DNA of 64,000 nt, from positions 23,160,350 to 23,224,349 of the forward strand of contig JAGTTD010000020.1 in the NCBI GenBank assembly GCA_018398585.1, in the 5' to 3' direction. The notes beneath the pieces are model-generated. The model was not told where the DNA came from, did not search any database, and was given only the letters and a program-made list of their open reading frames with translations. The stretch is from Simmondsia chinensis (taxonomy: Eukaryota; Streptophyta; Magnoliopsida; Caryophyllales; Simmondsiaceae). Below are positions 32,072 through 45,544 of the stretch, one piece after another; position 1 is the first letter of the stretch, and the number at the start of each line of letters is the position of its first letter. A program made the translations under genes and the position numbers.

Positions 32072-32302
32072 AGGAACATACCCAGTGCCTCAAGGGGTCC
32101 CGCTTACACAGGGTCTGGGGGGAGGGGGGTGGGCGGATGTACGCTGCCTTCCCCCCTTCAGGGTGTTAACCCGAACAGAGGCTGTTTCCTAGTACCCCCA
32201 ACCTGAGGGTGAGGACTTCCCAGGAGGTCACCCATTCTGGTACTACTCTCGCCCAAGCACGCTTAACTTCGGAGTTCTAATGGGATACGATGACGGCAAG
32301 GC
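32072..32302 (-). mobile_element. 5S-rRNA-headed SINE at the duplication junction
   Basis: On the minus strand it has 5S sequence (CCCATTAGAACTCCGAAG, GGTGACCTCCTGGGAAG), the 3' module and GCACTGGGTATG. Its 5' end stops abruptly at the start of duplication copy B, within the first few 5S bases, so the junction may cut it. No target-site duplication was found. Confidence 0.7.
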
Positions 32303-32602
32303 CCCCAAATTTTTAGGTTTTTTATTTTTAAAGTATTAGTTGTTAATATTAATAAATTTTGTGAGTAATTTTTTATAATCTGTTATATATACAAAGCGTC
32401 ATCTAAAATTTTTGCTTGAAGCCCTGAAAATGGTAGGGCTGACCCTATTATAAATTATATAGATACGTTTAGTAAAATGAAAAATCATATAGATGATTAA
32501 CAACAGAGGAAATTACATTATAGTCTAAAAGAAATATAATAAAAGATAATAAAGTATATCTTAGGCTAATATACTAATAATATTTATACCATATATAACT
32601 AA

Positions 32603-32851
32603 GAAAAGCAAAAAGCAATATACCCAGTGCTCTAAGGGCTCCCGCTTAAGTAGGGTCTTGGGGGGGCAGTTGTACGCAACCTTCCCCCTTCAGGGTATTA
32701 CCCCTGAAGAGAGCCTGTTTTCGAGTGCCTTGGATCAGAGGGTGAGGACTTCTCAGGAGGTCACTCATCCTGGTACTGCTCTCGCCCAAGCACGCTTAAC
32801 TTTGGAGTTCAAAAGGGAATCAGTAACAGCGTATTGGAACCCTCGTTTGTT
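32603..32851 (-). mobile_element. 5S-rRNA-headed SINE, copy B1
   Basis: Ortholog of 15010-15263. Flanks TATACCATATATAACTAA (32585-32602) and TATACCGTATATAACTAA (32852-32869) form an 18-bp target duplication with one change. The same GCTTTTT-rich tail is present. Confidence 0.8.
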
Positions 32852-33024
32852 TATACCGTATATAACTAAATATATAATATATAGTTAATTATTATTAAGT
32901 ATGTAAATGTGTGCTTTATCTCAACGAGAAATTCGATAAATACACATGGAAAGATGCTCTTTTTTTTTTCTTTTAATAAAAAATTGTAGGAGAAAACAAA
33001 GGAAAGGTTTGCCGATGTCGGTGC

Positions 33025-35686
33025 TATTAGGACCACCCATAAAATACCGAATCACAAATCAAAACGGTAAATACAAAATTAAAGGGAATGGGAAAAAATT
33101 ATTAAACACAAGAATTTATATTGTTCAGCCGAAGCCTACATCCAAAAAAGAAAAGCAATAATATTCACTATTAAACAAGGATTACCTCTTTTACTCTTAC
33201 ATGCTCATATTTTACACCAGTCAAGAGTATCATATAAATAGAACTCTCACAATCCAAATGATTGGAAACTTAAGAGCCATGCCATAAACATAGGCCTTAA
33301 TAAATCCAGTCAATGATTGTGATGGTTACTGGAAACGAAGAGTCTCCACACTTAACAATCTCCCACGTGGAGACGGTAATGTAGTGCTCCATACTTTCCC
33401 CTTACATGCAATCATAATGCGCGAACTCTACCTGAAGCCTGCCCCGGCTTTAGGATATCGAGTGGTACACTCTTCTTTAACAAAACTTTCGGATTCACGT
33501 TTCCACTTGTCTTCTTGTACCAGGAATTCAATCCAGCTGCCACTGCGAGCTTCCACTAATCTCCATCAAACGACCCTTCTGATTAATCCATTTACCCATT
33601 AGCTTTCTGGACTGAAATGAAACATCAGAATGTGGCTTCCAGCTGACACGCTTTGACCTACCCAAAGCTGAGTTTCCTGTAATAAACTCTCTATCAGTTG
33701 ACTTTGATGTTGAAAAGTGTGCTCGACTTCGAACAATGAGCAATCACTAACGCTCCTTTTGATATATCCACTTTCCACACAAGGACCTACAGAATACTCA
33801 CCGTCATCAAGTTGTCACATCGATATCAATTTTTTCTTCAACTCGGGCACGTATCTCACACCACGCAAAGTCCACATCGACCCATGGGGTAACAAAATAG
33901 TGATGCGACCCATACCGATAACTTCCAACGGTTGTCCACTCGATAAATACACTCTACCCGCAATTCCCAACCACAAAATTCTAAATCACATCCCTACACG
34001 ATATAGCGTGAAACAAAGCTCTTGAATCTAAAATCCAGTTATCCACTAGCGAATGTATGGTAAGAGCTAGAGCATCCCGCATCTCCTCAATTACGACACT
34101 GGTTGTATCAGGATCAAACTTGGTCAACACTCTACATTCCCTTTTCATATGTCCTAGTTTCTCACAATGCCAATACAACTCCCTCGGGCCTGTCCTACTA
34201 CTACTTTTGGCTCTACGTGATCTTTCAAAATCCCTATCCCAGGTATCCACACTTAAGGTGTGATTCTCACCAAAATTTTGTCGACGCACTTCCTCGGCTA
34301 AAACCAAATCGTGTACATCATTGTATTTGAATTTTTCTTTACCGGCAGAATTACTGATTGCCAATCTCATGGCTTCCCAACTATTAGGCAGAGATGCTAA
34401 CAACACCAATACTTAGATTTCATCATCAGAATTAATTTCCATCGACATTTGTTGATTTATGACCATATTAAACGCATTCAAGTGCTGGGCAACAGAACCA
34501 CTTTCCTTCATCTTCAAATTGAACAACTTCTTCATCAAATATACCTTGTTGTTCGCCAATGGTTTCTCGTACAAACCCAACAAAGCTGCCATCAAACATA
34601 CCGTTGTCTTCTCCTTGACAACATTATGTGCCACTGTCCGGGACAGAGTAAGCCAATTGACTTCCAAAACTTGTTGGTCTAACAAGTTCCACTACTCATC
34701 CTCCATATCCTCAAGCTTATTCCCTAATAAGGGCAAACTACAACTTTTTCGCATACAAAGGACCCTCAATCTACATCCGTCAATACTCAAAATCAGTCCC
34801 GTCAAATTTCTCGATACCGAAAATTTTTACCTCATCCGGTCGCCATTGATGAACACTTCGAATTTTAGTCACCTCGAACACTAAATTTTTTTTAAATAAA
34901 ATATTATTTTTGCAAAATTGGTCAACTAATATAATTGACCACCTCAGTCTTTCTTCCCAGAAGTCTTACCCTCAACGTTTTCTCTCTCCTGCGAGCGTCT
35001 CCTGCACAACTCCGGCACCACCGCTTCGCTCACCATCGACATCAACCGCCGGAGACTCACCAGTCCTCCGGCGCCTCAACGTTCACCGATTTGCTCGGGA
35101 ATCACCGGATCTATCACCCAGGTAACCTGGTCTAGTCTTTTTCTTTCACCTCCATTAACGATCACGCGCAGCCTGAAACCGCCACACGGCTCCACATGCG
35201 CCGTTATGTTTTTCTCGGGCGCGTTCTAACCAGACACCACCCTTTACTCCCACATGTACTTCGTTGGAACAGAAACACAGGCCACTGGCCTTTTCCTCCC
35301 ACTCTAATCTAATAGCTATTTCTCCGATTTGGGTTACACTTGGGGCTTTGATACCAGTTGTTAGGATCACTTACGAAATACCAAATCACAAATTAAAATA
35401 GCAAACGCAAAATTGACGGGAATGGGGAAAAATTATCAAATATCGTAATTTATGTGATTCAGCTAAAGTGTATATCCACAGAGGAAGAGCACAAATATTC
35501 ACTATTAAATGAGGACTACACTTTTTACTCTTGTTCACATTTTACACTAGCTAAAAATGTCATATAAATAGGACTCTTATAATCGAAACCGTTGAAAGCT
35601 CAAGAGTTATGATATAAACACAAGCTCTAATAAATCCAACAAATAATTATGACGGCAACTAGAAACGAACAGTCTCCACACTTAGC
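33025..35686 (-). mobile_element. Non-autonomous copia element, copy B (uninterrupted)
   Basis: LTRs at 33025-33357 and 35359-35686 correspond to those of copy A. The primer site complement TTTGATACCAG lies beside the right LTR. It lacks the two insertions nested in copy A and so shows their empty sites at about 34873 and 35255. The flanking duplication has decayed. It contains gag, the start of protease and a pre-integrase remnant (LRGVRYVPELKKKLIS on the minus strand, around 33850), then a GC-rich untranslated block. Confidence 0.8.
33981..34685 (-). pseudogene. Copia gag-protease remnant, copy B
   Basis: The same gag as at 16684-17316, interrupted by TAA at 34413-34415. The zinc knuckle is less damaged than in copy A: YWHCEKLGHMKREC keeps the second Cys but not the first. 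The protease motif reads WILDSRALFHA, with the conserved Gly after Ser changed to Arg. It is not functional. Confidence 0.7.
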
Positions 35687-35766
35687 TGATAAAGTTGTCT
35701 GCTTCTGGAAAAAGAAAAAAAAAACAAAGAACTGTTTGATGTCTGACTACTTTGCTTTAGGTTATG

Positions 35767-37028
35767 GACTTTTTTAGCAAATTATCACAATTTTAAAAAA
35801 TTTTTAGCAAAATATCATAATTTTAAAAATATTTAGTAAATTATCACATTTTACTGTAGCATACTGGGTGCACGATGTCCCGTGCGTCGTGCAACATCGG
35901 CACTGTTGCACGCCGTCCCGTACGTCGTGCAATAGTGCCAAAAAATTTATTTATTTATTTTTTAGTTTTACATCTTTAAAATTTTAAAAAAAATAATAAT
36001 AAAATTTCTTTTTAATTTAAATTATTTTTATTTTTAATTTTATAATTTGAATCACTAAATACATATATATGTATTTTATTATTTGAACTATTAATAAGGA
36101 AGATATAAATGAGGGACACTTTTAAATGAAGAGATGATGATATATATATTATTATTTAAGCTATCTTATACAGGAACAATTGTATTATAATACTATTAAT
36201 AAGGAGGATATAAATGAGGGACACATTTAAATGAAGAGATGTCGATGTTTCCAATAAAAAATCACGAGTTTACGCATTTGTACATTATTATTTAAACTAT
36301 TTTATTAGATATATATAATTTAAAAACTAAAAAATTATTTCATATAGTTTATAAAATATATTTTAAAAATTTATATATAATTTGAACTATATGAAATGAT
36401 TTTTTTAGTTTTTGATCATATATCTAATAAAATAGTTCAAATAATAATGTACAAATGCGTAAACTCGTGATTTTTTGTTGGAAATATCAACATCTCTTCA
36501 TTTAAATGTGTCCCTCATTTATATCTTCCTTATTAATAGTATTATAAAACCATAGTTTCTGTATAAGATAGCTTAAATAATAATATATATATCATCATCT
36601 CTTCATTTAAATTTGTCCCTCATTTATATCTTCCTTATTAATAGTTCAAATAAATAAATATATATATATATATATATACTTTTTAATTTAAAATGTATAT
36701 GTATTTAGTGATTAAAATTATAAAATTAAAAATAAAAATAATTTAATTTAAAAAAAAATTTATTAATTTCTTTTTAAAATTTAAAGATGTAAAAGTAAAA
36801 TATAAAAAATAAAAATTCTGGGCACTGTTGCACGACGTACGGGACGGCGTGCAACAGTGCCGATGTTGCATGACGCACAGGACGTCATGCAACAGTGGGT
36901 GCACGCCTTCCCGTACATCGTGCACCCAGTGTGCTACAATAAAATCTGATAGTTTGCTAAATATTTTCAAAGATATGATATTTTGCTAAATTTTTTTTTT
37001 TAAATTGTGATAACTTGCTAAAAAACTC
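35767..37028. mobile_element. Foldback Mutator-like element, copy 2
   Basis: Exact 9-bp duplications TAGGTTATG flank it (35758-35766, 37029-37037), and copy A at about 23309 has a single copy of the site. The ends GACTTTTTTAGCAA and, inverted, GAGTTTTTTAGCAA are followed by long imperfect arms. Each arm carries a GC-rich island of GCACGACGT / ACGTCGTGC words with internal hairpins. The two arms meet near 36.36 kb. It is the same family as 2246-3563 and is non-coding. Confidence 0.88.
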
Positions 37029-37182
37029 TAGGTTATGTCCTTTCCTATCATCAACACCTTCAAATCTTATCCTCTTAGCTTGCCTGATCGGAATGAAATT
37101 TTAGTATATTGTTCTTGCATATTTATTGTCGTTTCGCCTCTCGAAGGTTAGTATTTTGACACCTCTGATCTTGCATTTGTTT

Positions 37183-37473
37183 TGTCAAGGAAACAATTTT
37201 TTCGAAAGTTTAAGTTGATTTGTGAGATCCATAATTGATTTTATACTCTAACATGTCCTTTATGCAAATATCCATTGGGCTTCAAGTATGGATATTACAT
37301 AGACTCTCCCGTACCTTGTGTTTAGATAATGTTAATATTGAAAGTGGGGCCTGTTGGGATTTTAACTCGTGACCTCTTTGTCAACAAGGCTCTGATCCAA
37401 TGTAAAAAAACCAAATTTACCAAAAGTTCAAGTTGATTGGTAAAGGCTCGTGATTTGATTTTATACTCTAACA
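37183..37473 (-). mobile_element. TRIM retrotransposon, copy B
   Basis: Ortholog of 23459-23749. Here both terminal repeats keep the TGTTAGAGTATAAAATC start (seen as GATTTTATACTCTAACA on the plus strand). It is non-coding. Confidence 0.65.
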
Positions 37474-37780
37474 GGTTTGTTTATAAGACACTTAGTTGAA
37501 CTTTTGGAAGATATTTTTCCTCTACGTAAAATTTGGTGTACCCACTTGAGATTTGGTAGCAGTAGAAGAAATCGTCGCTAAGAACTCCACATGGGAATCT
37601 ATTGTGAGATCTCATATTAGAGCTTTGTGAGAGAAGCGATCGGCATATTAGCCCAGTGAGTTAATTAATCCAAACGACAATGGTTTTAAGATGGACCCTG
37701 GACCCCGCATATTCCAATTACATGGCTAGGCCTAAAACACTATAAAATTTTACAATTACTGTGACAATTGTAGTTTGGCT

Positions 37781-37803
37781 CCCCCCCCCCCCCCCCCCCC
37801 CCC
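37781..37803. repeat. 23-base C homopolymer
   Basis: An uninterrupted run of cytosines sits just left of the CACTA element. The length may be a sequencing or assembly artefact. Confidence 0.9.
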
Positions 37804-37841
37804 TCTCTCTTCTTACAATACAACAAAAAAGGTAAATCTCG

Positions 37842-37960
37842 GCACTTTTTTTTGGAATTCTCGGCGCAAAAAAGCGCTGAGAATTTCATTATCGGCGCTT
37901 AGGACAAGCGCCGAGAAAGAAAACGCCAAAAAATAAAAGCGCCGAGAACCTCTGGCCGTT
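37842..37960. repeat. CACTA left subterminal repeat array
   Basis: Repeated GGCGC / GCGCCGAGAA words in both orientations are present within the first 150 bp of the element. In this superfamily such arrays bind the element's own DNA-binding protein. Confidence 0.7.
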
Positions 37961-38297
37961 TTTTATTGTCGAGAATTTTCAAGTTTTTTAAATACCCTAT
38001 TTTTACTTCTTAGCATGGATATTTTACAAACAGCTTGTATTGTCTATTTATTTGTGCATATTTTCCACACACACACACACATATATATATATATACAAAA
38101 TTACTTAATAAAAAAATATCAACTAAACTGATAAATTTTTCATAAGATTCCGAATTCGACAATCGAAATACTTTGATAGTTCAATACAAAATTTGAGATT
38201 TTTTCCACTCCAAATATCAACATAATTAATCTAATAACAAAAAAAAAAATATATACAATGCTAACTTAGTCAAGTACATTCGTCATAAATATATCAA

Positions 38298-40891
38298 TCA
38301 ACCGAATGAGCTTGGCGTGCTTGGAGATGCAAAAAAATTTGAGGGTTCACCGTCACCTGATCCCGATTCATCTCTACCCTATATAGACAACACAATAATA
38401 ACATTACTTATGTACAAAATATCAATCTACCAGTTTACTATCACATAAATCAATAACAATGAGCACATGAAATCATTTATCGGAACCCGACAACCCTCCA
38501 CAATCCCTTTTGGAAGGGAAGCAGGAGTAAATAGAGGGAGGCCTAGGTTGTGCTGCATCTCATGACTTTCATATCATGTGATTGCCACCTATTTAGCTTG
38601 CCCTCCATTCTCATTTCTATCTAGTATGTGCTTGAAGCAAATGAAGAGTCTACAACATCTTAAGGCGACAATATAGCACATGAGATTCCACTCTCTGCCA
38701 CATCTTGCAAAGCACAACACACATGATTCAAATTATATCTTGTTGTCTAAAGTTAGGCTATTCCTTATATGGGAAAAATTGAAAGAGGATTATCAATGAA
38801 GATATTAGAGAAAAGATTTAGTAGAAGAAGTGTCAAAACATCCAAAAACCAAACCATCTTTTCAAGCAGCAAGACAAGCATATCTGATCCAAAATTTTGC
38901 TTCACATGGTAAATTCATATAGTTTCCCAAAAGTACCAACCCCAATGCCACCTTTTGTCTCAATCATTCACATCATCAATTTCATTATTTACAAAGGATT
39001 AGAAAGGCAATTATTTGCATTATAGTACAAACAAATACAAATTAAATAGATTATCTTACCGGATCAGCAACCGCAGTAATAATTGCTCGACCTTCTGCTA
39101 TCATTTCATATGATGCTTGGCCAGAAGAAACAGCATCATAGATGGGTAGGAGCCTTCTCATTTGCTGCTTTACATTGGCCAATTCTATTTTCATATTTTG
39201 TAATTCGACATGATCACCGGTACGGTCGAGTCCCTTTTTCTTTAGTTCACCCCTGACTCCGTATATATCACTCCTCTTCACGCCAAATCCATAGCCTACC
39301 GCTCGATAGCCCGGATTTTCCTGTTCATACATTAGCTCCGCAAATACTTCCTCCTCGATTTCTGATCGAGGTCTCGAAGAAGATCCAAGTCGAGCCTCAA
39401 CTATTTCTCTAGCTGTATCCTACAAAGAAGAGAAAAAGACATTAAATACATTTAAATTAAAAGAAATGTGAGATAATAATAAAACCCACCATAAATTCTT
39501 GTGAAACCGTGTTCTCAAAAAAGCCACCACTTTTCCTGGTATGAGTTTCCTGGTAAAACTCTATACTGGTGGGCTTCCTCCCTTTATTAATTTCCTACAA
39601 TTAACATGTCAACATAAGTCTTAACTAATTTAACAGGTAGATAGTAATAATACACTAAACATATACTGAAGTCCTTACAAAATTATCTCTTTTATTGGCA
39701 TAACTTGTTGAACCAGTCGTGTGAAACTGATTCTGCTTGGCACGTGCTTCTTTGCCGCATTTACTCTTCTCCTGACATTGGAAATCAACATCAATCCAAG
39801 AAAAACTTTACATTCATAATCAATATCAATCTGCTTCCCCCTTTTTGACCAATCAAAAACTACTTAAAAAGAAATTATTTTACCTTGCCTTGTGGAGAAA
39901 ACCAAAAATGTACCAAAGTTATCCATTGGTCACGATTAACTCCTCGTGGCACTGTTGCAATAACTTCAGCCTCAGTTTTGTTCCCTTGGCAATATTGCGC
40001 TTTCAAGCTTGTCTTATAACCCCTCCACATTTTGCCAAGATACTGTAGTATTGATTTATCAATCAATACATCACTGGGCATTGAAAATTTCCCCTAAAAC
40101 ATAAAATCCAACAATAATGTCACAAAAGGCAAGGGAATAGTAAGAAGGCATAAAGCAGTAGTTGTACTAGTAAGAGAGCAACCACATTTCAGTGCTATAT
40201 CCAAATTTCACTCGAACAGTAAAATTTGATAGAAGAACCTATTGCCAATTATACTATTGAATTAAATTAACACAATTAAGAGTATAAAACCTTAATTAAT
40301 ACAATGATAAAGTTCAAAAACTTCAGACATACATATTATATCATATATATAAAGTAAACTTCAGACATAAATAATACTTACTCGGATAACCTCAATAGCT
40401 TCTGCTTTGTATTGGTCATTCATCGTACGCCAATCTCTCATTCCGAGCGGACAAAACCGTCCCGTTTTTGCAACCTCTCCAATAAACCGGATCAACAAAT
40501 CGCCACCCTTTCTAATTGGTTGGCGTAGGTCATTGAACCGCACAATAATTCTTACACCTTCAGGAAGATGCCATACTTCCTTAACTGGTATCGTCCTTAA
40601 GGTACTTAAGTCACCTTGGCCATCTATTAACGATTAAGATATACCATTACTTTTCTAATTGATTGAAAAATTATTACCATAATTAATGCTACAAAATTGA
40701 AAATATTTACCGATAAGTTGAAGTAGCTCCCTCTTATCAAATGGCACGTCAGTGGACCAAACACCAGCTTCCCTGACTGGTCCCTCTGCTTCAGATGTTG
40801 ACGGTCTTGGCCGACTGTCATCACCTCCTTCATTTTTCGGTGTTGCTGTTGAGGACTGCACTGATTTGCCACTTCTAAAAAACCTCCTCAT
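38298..40891 (-). CDS. CACTA companion gene, Transposase_24-like, seven exons, open throughout
   Basis: The proposed minus-strand exons are 40891-40711, 40623-40382, 40093-39884, 39771-39679, 39594-39490, 39419-39060 and 38378-38298. All borders are GT...AG, phases match, and they give 423 residues with no internal stop. The order is: a Ser/Pro-rich start; the conserved RFNDLRQPIRKGG block and a Trp-rich segment (MWRGYK, LVHFWFSPQGK); a basic region; the YGFGVKRSD motif; a helical stretch (residues about 340-380); and a Ser/Gly-rich tail. These are features of the plant Transposase_24 (Ptta/En/Spm) family, thought to bind transposon ends. The first exon could instead be joined to upstream TNP2 exons. 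The exon model is inferred by eye. Confidence 0.72.
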
Positions 40892-41194
40892 TGTGAATCC
40901 ACGCTTTTCCAAAAACAAAAGAATTAGTAGATGTATAATAGAACGTACAAAAATAAAATGAGAAGCAAATATGTTCCGTAAAACAAATAATCAATAATGA
41001 AACAAAGATCATGGACAAAATGAAACAACATGTACAAAAGAAAACTAACATACATGGACAAAATAAAACAACACGTACAAAAGAAAACTAACATACATGG
41101 ACAAAATGAAATAACACGTACAAAAGAAAACTAACATACATGGACAAAATGTAACAACACGTAATATTATTTCACAACTCTAAAAAAACAAAGA

Positions 41195-44100
41195 TCAAAT
41201 CTCGCCTAGATCATACAAGTCCCTAGGTTTAGTCTTAATGACATGATACCATCCCTTTTGCATCTCATCTTGAATATAGAAAACTTGCTTTGCTTGAGAT
41301 GAGATGACAAATGGATCATCTTTCAACAATCGACCTGTATGCATCAACTTAGAGAAGTTCACACAAGCACCATCATTTCTAAATGTTCTTAAGCCCCTAT
41401 TTATATCTACCCAATCACAACGAAAAATGACAACTTTATAACTCCCATAATAGTCTAGTTCATATATGTCTGTCAATTTGCCATAGTAAACTTGTCCATC
41501 AGCTACGACCATGACCCCAGAATTTTGTGTCCTCATATAGCGTTCACGATCTTCTGTATGAAACTTGTATCCATTAAGGACAAAGCACTTCATTCTTTTA
41601 ACATACTGATTTAGCCCACCAGCTAAAGCCCTTCTCAATCGGCCTTCTTCGGTAGTTGCATCAATTTTGTGCACCTTAATAGAATAAAAGGTAGTATCAA
41701 AATTAATGGTGAATATATAATATCAACTTCACCATCGAATAAAATATACTAACCTGGTTTTGAAGCCACTCAGAAAACTCTTCAACAATCCACTGATTTT
41801 CTAATGTTGCATTAGATCGACCTCTATGGAAATATGCTCGTCGTTTTTCACTTAAAAATTCACTATAATAAGGAAATTATTAGCAGGTTGAACAAAAATA
41901 GTTAATATTGACAAAGTTGCTTCTATTAACACTTACTCATGAAGTTCATTGATTTCATCTAGCTGAAGTAGCACATAACGATGCGCTTGTTCCTTACTTC
42001 TCATATCAAGGCGAACAATTTTCTCTTTTCCAATTGCACGACCCCCAGACCTTAACAATTATTTACCCATACTTGAACCATTATCATCATTTCTTTTGGG
42101 TCTATTAAAAATGGTCGTAGCACCTTCTAAGTATCTAGAACAAAATGTAATAGTCTCCTCCATGATGTAGCCTTCAGCAATGGACCCTTCTGGCCGCGCC
42201 TGGTTACTTACGTATGCTTTCAAATGGGACAAATACCTTTATTACATAAATATAAACAACACGTGAGATCAATTACTGGATGCCAAATATGAGAGATAAA
42301 AGTAAATGAAGCATTATCGGCTAACCTTTCAATCGGATACATCCATCTATAGTGAACAGGCCCACCGAGCTTAGCCTCCTCTACTAAATGAATTAGTAGA
42401 TGAACCATGACTGTGAAAAATGTAGGTAGAAATTCCATCTCCATCTCACAAAGAGTAAGAATAATGTTCGATTGTTGAAGATCGAGCATATTTGGGTCGA
42501 GGGTCGTAGAACACAAGTATTTGAAAAAGGAAGACAAGTCTGAAAGCAACTCAATGACTTGTGTGGCATTGGATGCTCGTAAAGCTACAGGAAGAATATC
42601 TTGCATAAGAACATGGTTGTCATGACTCTTAAGGTTTAAGAGTTTTCTTTGTTTCAACTTCACACATCTAGAGATGTTAGATCCATATCCATCTGGGACC
42701 CTAAGTTTCTGTAGAACTCTTAGAAACCGTTCTTTATCATTTGAAGACATATAGTAAGAAGCTGGAGGCATGTACGGATCTCTATTAGGACGAGGTTGTA
42801 GCCAAAGATGTGGCTTTATGTTCCTTTCTTCAAGGGCCTTTCTTGCTTTTTCATCATCTCTAGTCTTTCTCTCCATATGTAATAGCGTCCCTAGAACATT
42901 ATCACACACATTTTTTTCTATGTGCATGACATCTAGATTATGTCGAAGGAGATTGTACTCCCAATATGGCAAGTCAAAAAATATGCTTTTTTTTCTTCCA
43001 AAGCACTTCCTCATTGTCCACTCTTTCTATTGAACTGTCTATGTGGTACCTTTCTCTTTTCTTCTTACTAGTCTTTTGGGTTTTTCCGTACTTGTAACGA
43101 ACTTGTTCTTGTGCTTTCAAGATATCAGTCCCTGATGCCGGAGTAGGAGCACAAGCATACTCCATTGTCCCATCAAACAATTGACTCTGAGATCGAAAAG
43201 GGTGATTATTAGGTAACCATTTACGGTGTCCATTATAGCAAATCTTGCCCCCAAACTTATAAGAATGTGTATGTTTAGTGCAATAAGGACAAGCTGTGTA
43301 GCCCTTTGTACTCCAACCAGACAACATAGCATATGCAGGAAAGTCATTGATAGTCCACATTATAGCCCCTTGCATCCTAAAGTTTTGTCCACTATAGGCA
43401 TCATATGCATTAATACCTTCCCATAACAATTTCAACTCATGCAGCAATGGTTGTAGGTACACATCAATGTCAAGTCCAGGGCCCGATTTCCCAGGAATAA
43501 TCGAAGAAAGAATGAATGACGATTGCTTCATACCTAGCTATGGGGGCAAGTTGTACGGGATCAACACCACTGGCCATGTACTATAAGTAGTGTTCATAAG
43601 ACGGTACGGATTGAAGCCGTCACTAGCAAGACCAAGCCTAACACTACGAGGATCTGAAGAAAACTCCGGATACCGAGCATCAAATGCCCTCCAAGCTAAG
43701 CCATCTGCAGGATGCCTTAATTTCCCATCCTTCAAACGGTCTATCTCATGCCATCTCATATCTTCGGCTGTTTTAGATGACATGTATAATCTTTTGAGCC
43801 TTGAAATCAAAGAAAAATACCGCATAACCTTAGCGGGCTCTCCTTTCTTGGTTGACATAGTTTCATCACTACAACTGTCATCTTCCTTACCCTTAACTGT
43901 CTTCCATCTTGAGGTACCGCATGTATGACAACTCTCTTTTTCAGACATTTCACCCCAATACAACATACAATTATTTGGACAAGCATGAATCTTTTCATAT
44001 CCAAGACCTAACTCATTGATCATTTTCTGAGCTTCATAATAAGATGATGGAAATACCATAATTTGGGGAAATGCATCAACAAGAAGTCTTAGCAACATCG

Positions 44101-44668
44101 CGAAGGACTCAATAGGCCAACTATGCATACATTTCACGTGAAACAAGTGCAAAAGAAATGACAATTTGGAGAATGCGCTACAGCCTGGATATAGTTCTTT
44201 ATTAGAAGCTTCCAATATCTTCTTATACTTGGCTTTCTCCTCAGGAGATTGGTTGGGTTGTTCAAGAGGAACTTGGTCCGACCAATCATGTTCATCAGAC
44301 AAATGGGGTTGACTTGTGGAGGGAGGAATATCAACTCCGATACTTTCTCGTAGTAATCCACCAATATCATCTAGACCTATGGCCCTTCCCTCATTATTAT
44401 TGGTAGATGTTTGACTATTGCATCTCAATTGTTGAACAATATCTTCTTTTCCATGAAAAATCCATTTCTTATACTTTGGCCAAACACCCTTAAAAAGGAT
44501 ATGATATTCCACATCTTCTAATGAGAACCATTTGGCTACTTTGCATTTATTACATGGACATCGAGTTTTTCCTTCTATAAGGTTTTCTTTAGCCAACTTA
44601 ATGAATTCAATGACACCATCAATATAAGCTTGACTAATCCTTGGTTGCGTGATCCAACTCGTATCCAT
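41195..44668 (-). pseudogene. CACTA TNP2-type transposase, disabled
   Basis: Proposed minus-strand exons are 44668-42326, 42236-41937, 41862-41754 and 41674-41195. The N-terminus MDTSWITQPRISQAYIDG with a CPCNKC knuckle fits the transposase-associated domain. Then come the TNP2 core (LLRHNLDVMHIEKNVCDN), a DUF4218-type region (HYRWMYPIER, ARPEGSIAEGY) and a DUF4216-type exon (DWVDINRGLRT). Three disabling changes are visible: TAG at 43538-43540 after NLPP, where the family has Trp; a frameshift at an A-run at about 42976-42983; and TAA at 42059-42061 in exon 2. The protein would catalyse element excision; this copy cannot produce it. Confidence 0.85.
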
Positions 44669-44692
44669 ATCTCTAAATATTAAGTAGTGCAA

Positions 44693-45544
44693 TCAAATTA
44701 CCTAAAAATTAAAAAAAGATAGAGTTCATAAGACAAATATTTAATCAACCAATCAAAATATATACAAATACAAAAATAAATAATTAATGGGACTTAGGAG
44801 AAGTTAGAAATTAAAGTAAGATACATGAGTTCCTTATAATCAATTTTAATCCTCTAATGTGAAGGATCCATCTAAACAAGGGATACAGCAACAAAGTTTT
44901 ATTTTTTCAAATTTAAAAATTATGAAATCGATATCTAATCTCCCTAACATTAACAAATTGAACTCACAAGCGCCACCAACACATAATTTTAAACATCAAT
45001 CAAACACAGTAACACAAGAATTTCGCCAAAACAATAATTTTTTGTATTAATCAATTGAAATGATGAGATGCAACGATAGAATCATTCGAACCATAGCATT
45101 AAGGATGCGCATGAAGCAGGGGAAAGTGTGAAACGGCGATAATACAAAATTATAATAAAACTACTTCAACCAACTCAAATGATATAACACTTGTAGAAGA
45201 ATAAGAAGTTCAATAAAAATAAAAACCGAAACTAGGGCAAGGACATCACATACTAACAGCAAAGCAAGAGCAACTGTGAAATCGGAAGGTGAGGGTGAGA
45301 GACGAACGCTGGCGGCGCCGGTGAGAGGCGAACCCGGGCGGCGACGGTGAGAGGCGAAGCCGGGCAGTGATGGTGAGAGGAGAACGCTGGCGGCGACGGT
45401 GAGAGGCGACGCGGTTGGAAATCGGGTGGTGAGGGTGAGAGACGAACGTGCTTTGCGAGGGTGAGGGTGAGAGACAAGGGTTAGGGTTTGCGGGAGGTGA
45501 GGGTGAGAGACGACGGTGAGAGCGCGAGAAATGAGGGTTAGGGT
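44693..45544. promoter_or_regulatory. Presumed TNP2 promoter and leader region
   Basis: The sequence lies upstream of the TNP2 start on the minus strand. From 45280 to 45540 there is a tract of diverged GGTGAGAGGCGA-type repeats, GC-rich against the local background. No TATA box was chosen with confidence. Confidence 0.3.
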
